Shown here: positions 63,566 to 64,000 of the stretch, piece by piece
Numbering within the stretch: position 1 is the first letter of the stretch
Layout of the letters: every line of letters begins with the position of its first letter
DNA from: Acidobacteriota bacterium
GTDB taxonomy: Bacteria; Acidobacteriota; Blastocatellia; Pyrinomonadales; Pyrinomonadaceae
Direction of reading: 5' to 3'
NCBI GenBank assembly: GCA_016700175.1
Contig: CP065003.1
Span: 4,040,001 to 4,104,000, forward strand
DNA length: 64,000 nucleotides
Made by a program: the position numbers and the translations under genes
The notes under the pieces: model-generated
Database searches by the model: none
What the model saw: only the letters and a program-made list of their open reading frames with translations
Told to the model about the DNA's origin: nothing

Positions 63566-64000
63566 CTAATTGTTGTTCAGCGGCACGCCGCCGGTCTGGG
63601 TGATGTTCGTTCCGCCGTTCGTGGATACCGTCATCACACCCGGGTCCGAGGTCAGCAGCACCCCGTCGGTGAGCACCGCAAACACTCTCGTTCCCGAGCT
63701 GGTGAGCCCGGTAGGTGTTACCGGCTCGGCGTACCCGGCAAACTGGGCGGGAAATCCTGCATTCGCGGGTACGGCCGCGCCTGTGAAATTGTATCCGCTC
63801 TTGGTCCCCGATCCGAGAACATTGTCCACGAGATTGGCCGCGCTCAGATCCGCAAACGCCTGTGCCGTCAGGCTCCCGCTAGCGCCCGCGTATGAACCCG
63901 AACCGACGCTGGATTGATATGTGATCTGGGACGTGTGATACAGCCTCAGGGAATTGATGGCCGATCCTTCGTTCGCTGCACGCCTTGACGCAAGCAGATT
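63566..64000 (-). CDS. type IV pilin-like protein, N-terminus cut by window edge
   Basis: The frame is open from the right edge to a stop at 63566-63568 (144 codons). It begins NLLASRRAANEGSAINSLRL, the second half of the type IV pilin N-terminal helix (the first half, GFTLIELLIVVAIIGIIA-type, would lie beyond the edge). A beta-sheet globular domain follows, with YHTSQITYQSSVGSGSYAG, SLTAQAFADLSAANLV, GYNFTGAAVPANAGFPAQFA and VMTVSTNGGTNITQTGG. It is probably a major or minor pilin of the type IV pilus system used for twitching or DNA uptake, consistent with the comEA/comEC genes in the window. It has its own terminator. Confidence 0.85.
   Translation of the reverse strand, partial: NLLASRRAANEGSAINSLRLYHTSQITYQSSVGSGSYAGASGSLTAQAFADLSAANLVDNVLGSGTKSGYNFTGAAVPANAGFPAQFAGYAEPVTPTGLTSSGTRVFAVLTDGVLLTSDPGVMTVSTNGGTNITQTGGVPLNNN

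Overview
The window looks like a chromosomal segment of a Gram-negative soil or freshwater bacterium, most plausibly Acidobacteriota (Blastocatellia-like). This is inferred from gene content: a large Oar-type TonB-dependent receptor with an N-terminal carboxypeptidase-regulatory domain, a winged-helix/TPR membrane regulator, an acidobacterial-style type IV pilin at the right edge, many secreted LolA-like, BON and DUF proteins, and intergenic spaces filled with short palindromic repeats. No phage, insertion sequence, rRNA or CRISPR array was seen. Most genes are ordinary housekeeping genes in short operons.

Layout. 0-3.5 kb (minus): edge fragment of a four-helix-bundle protein, then scpB and scpA separated by about 490 bp of minisatellite, an unknown membrane protein and a DinB protein. 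3.8-6.3 kb (minus): operon of site-2 protease, trpS, an ArsC-like protein and a DUF2237 protein. The ArsC-like gene has an in-frame TGA exactly at its catalytic cysteine and a hairpin downstream with bacterial SECIS geometry, so it is a strong selenoprotein candidate and the main discovery here. 6.4-9.7 kb (plus): DoxX, ATP-grasp, endonuclease/exonuclease/phosphatase and a small unknown protein. 9.8-14 kb: an OlsB-like acyltransferase faces a minus-strand group of NRDE protein, DedA/ATP-grasp fusion, DoxX-like and DinB-like proteins. 14-20.2 kb (minus): winged-helix/TPR regulator, small Fis-type regulator, TonB-dependent receptor. 20.5-28 kb: polA, AraC regulator, beta-lactamase-fold hydrolase, tRNA-Glu, TPR lipoprotein-like protein.

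28.5-36.8 kb (plus): lnt, prfB (with its programmed frameshift), ftsK, and a comEA-like/comEC pair for DNA uptake. 36.8-37.6 kb is a repeat island. 37.6-39.2 kb: purH. 39.5-42.4 kb (plus): M61-like peptidase, SH3 lipoprotein, Smr protein. 42.4-42.9 kb is a second repeat island with a heptamer microsatellite. 43-49 kb: small membrane protein, DUF6941-like protein, and a minus operon of S9 peptidase, UDP-glucuronate decarboxylase, a second sugar-nucleotide epimerase and a carboxypeptidase-regulatory protein. 49-58.3 kb: small unknown genes, a DUF3862-like lipoprotein, SYLF protein, typA, two BON proteins, trmL, a LolA-like protein, and an ECF sigma factor overlapping its anti-sigma factor, which carries a PDZ domain. 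58.4-63 kb (minus): operon of LOG-type protein, LolA-like protein, coiled-coil secreted protein, dusB, small membrane protein and DUF4920 protein. 63.1-63.5 kb is a third repeat island whose blocks recur in the same order as in the 36.8 kb island. The window ends inside a type IV pilin gene.

Shared themes are envelope biogenesis (lnt, site-2 protease, LolA-like, SYLF, BON and TonB proteins, sugar nucleotides), translation and tRNA modification (trpS, prfB, typA, trmL, dusB, tRNA-Glu) and chromosome maintenance (scpA, scpB, ftsK, polA). No functions were verified by database search.
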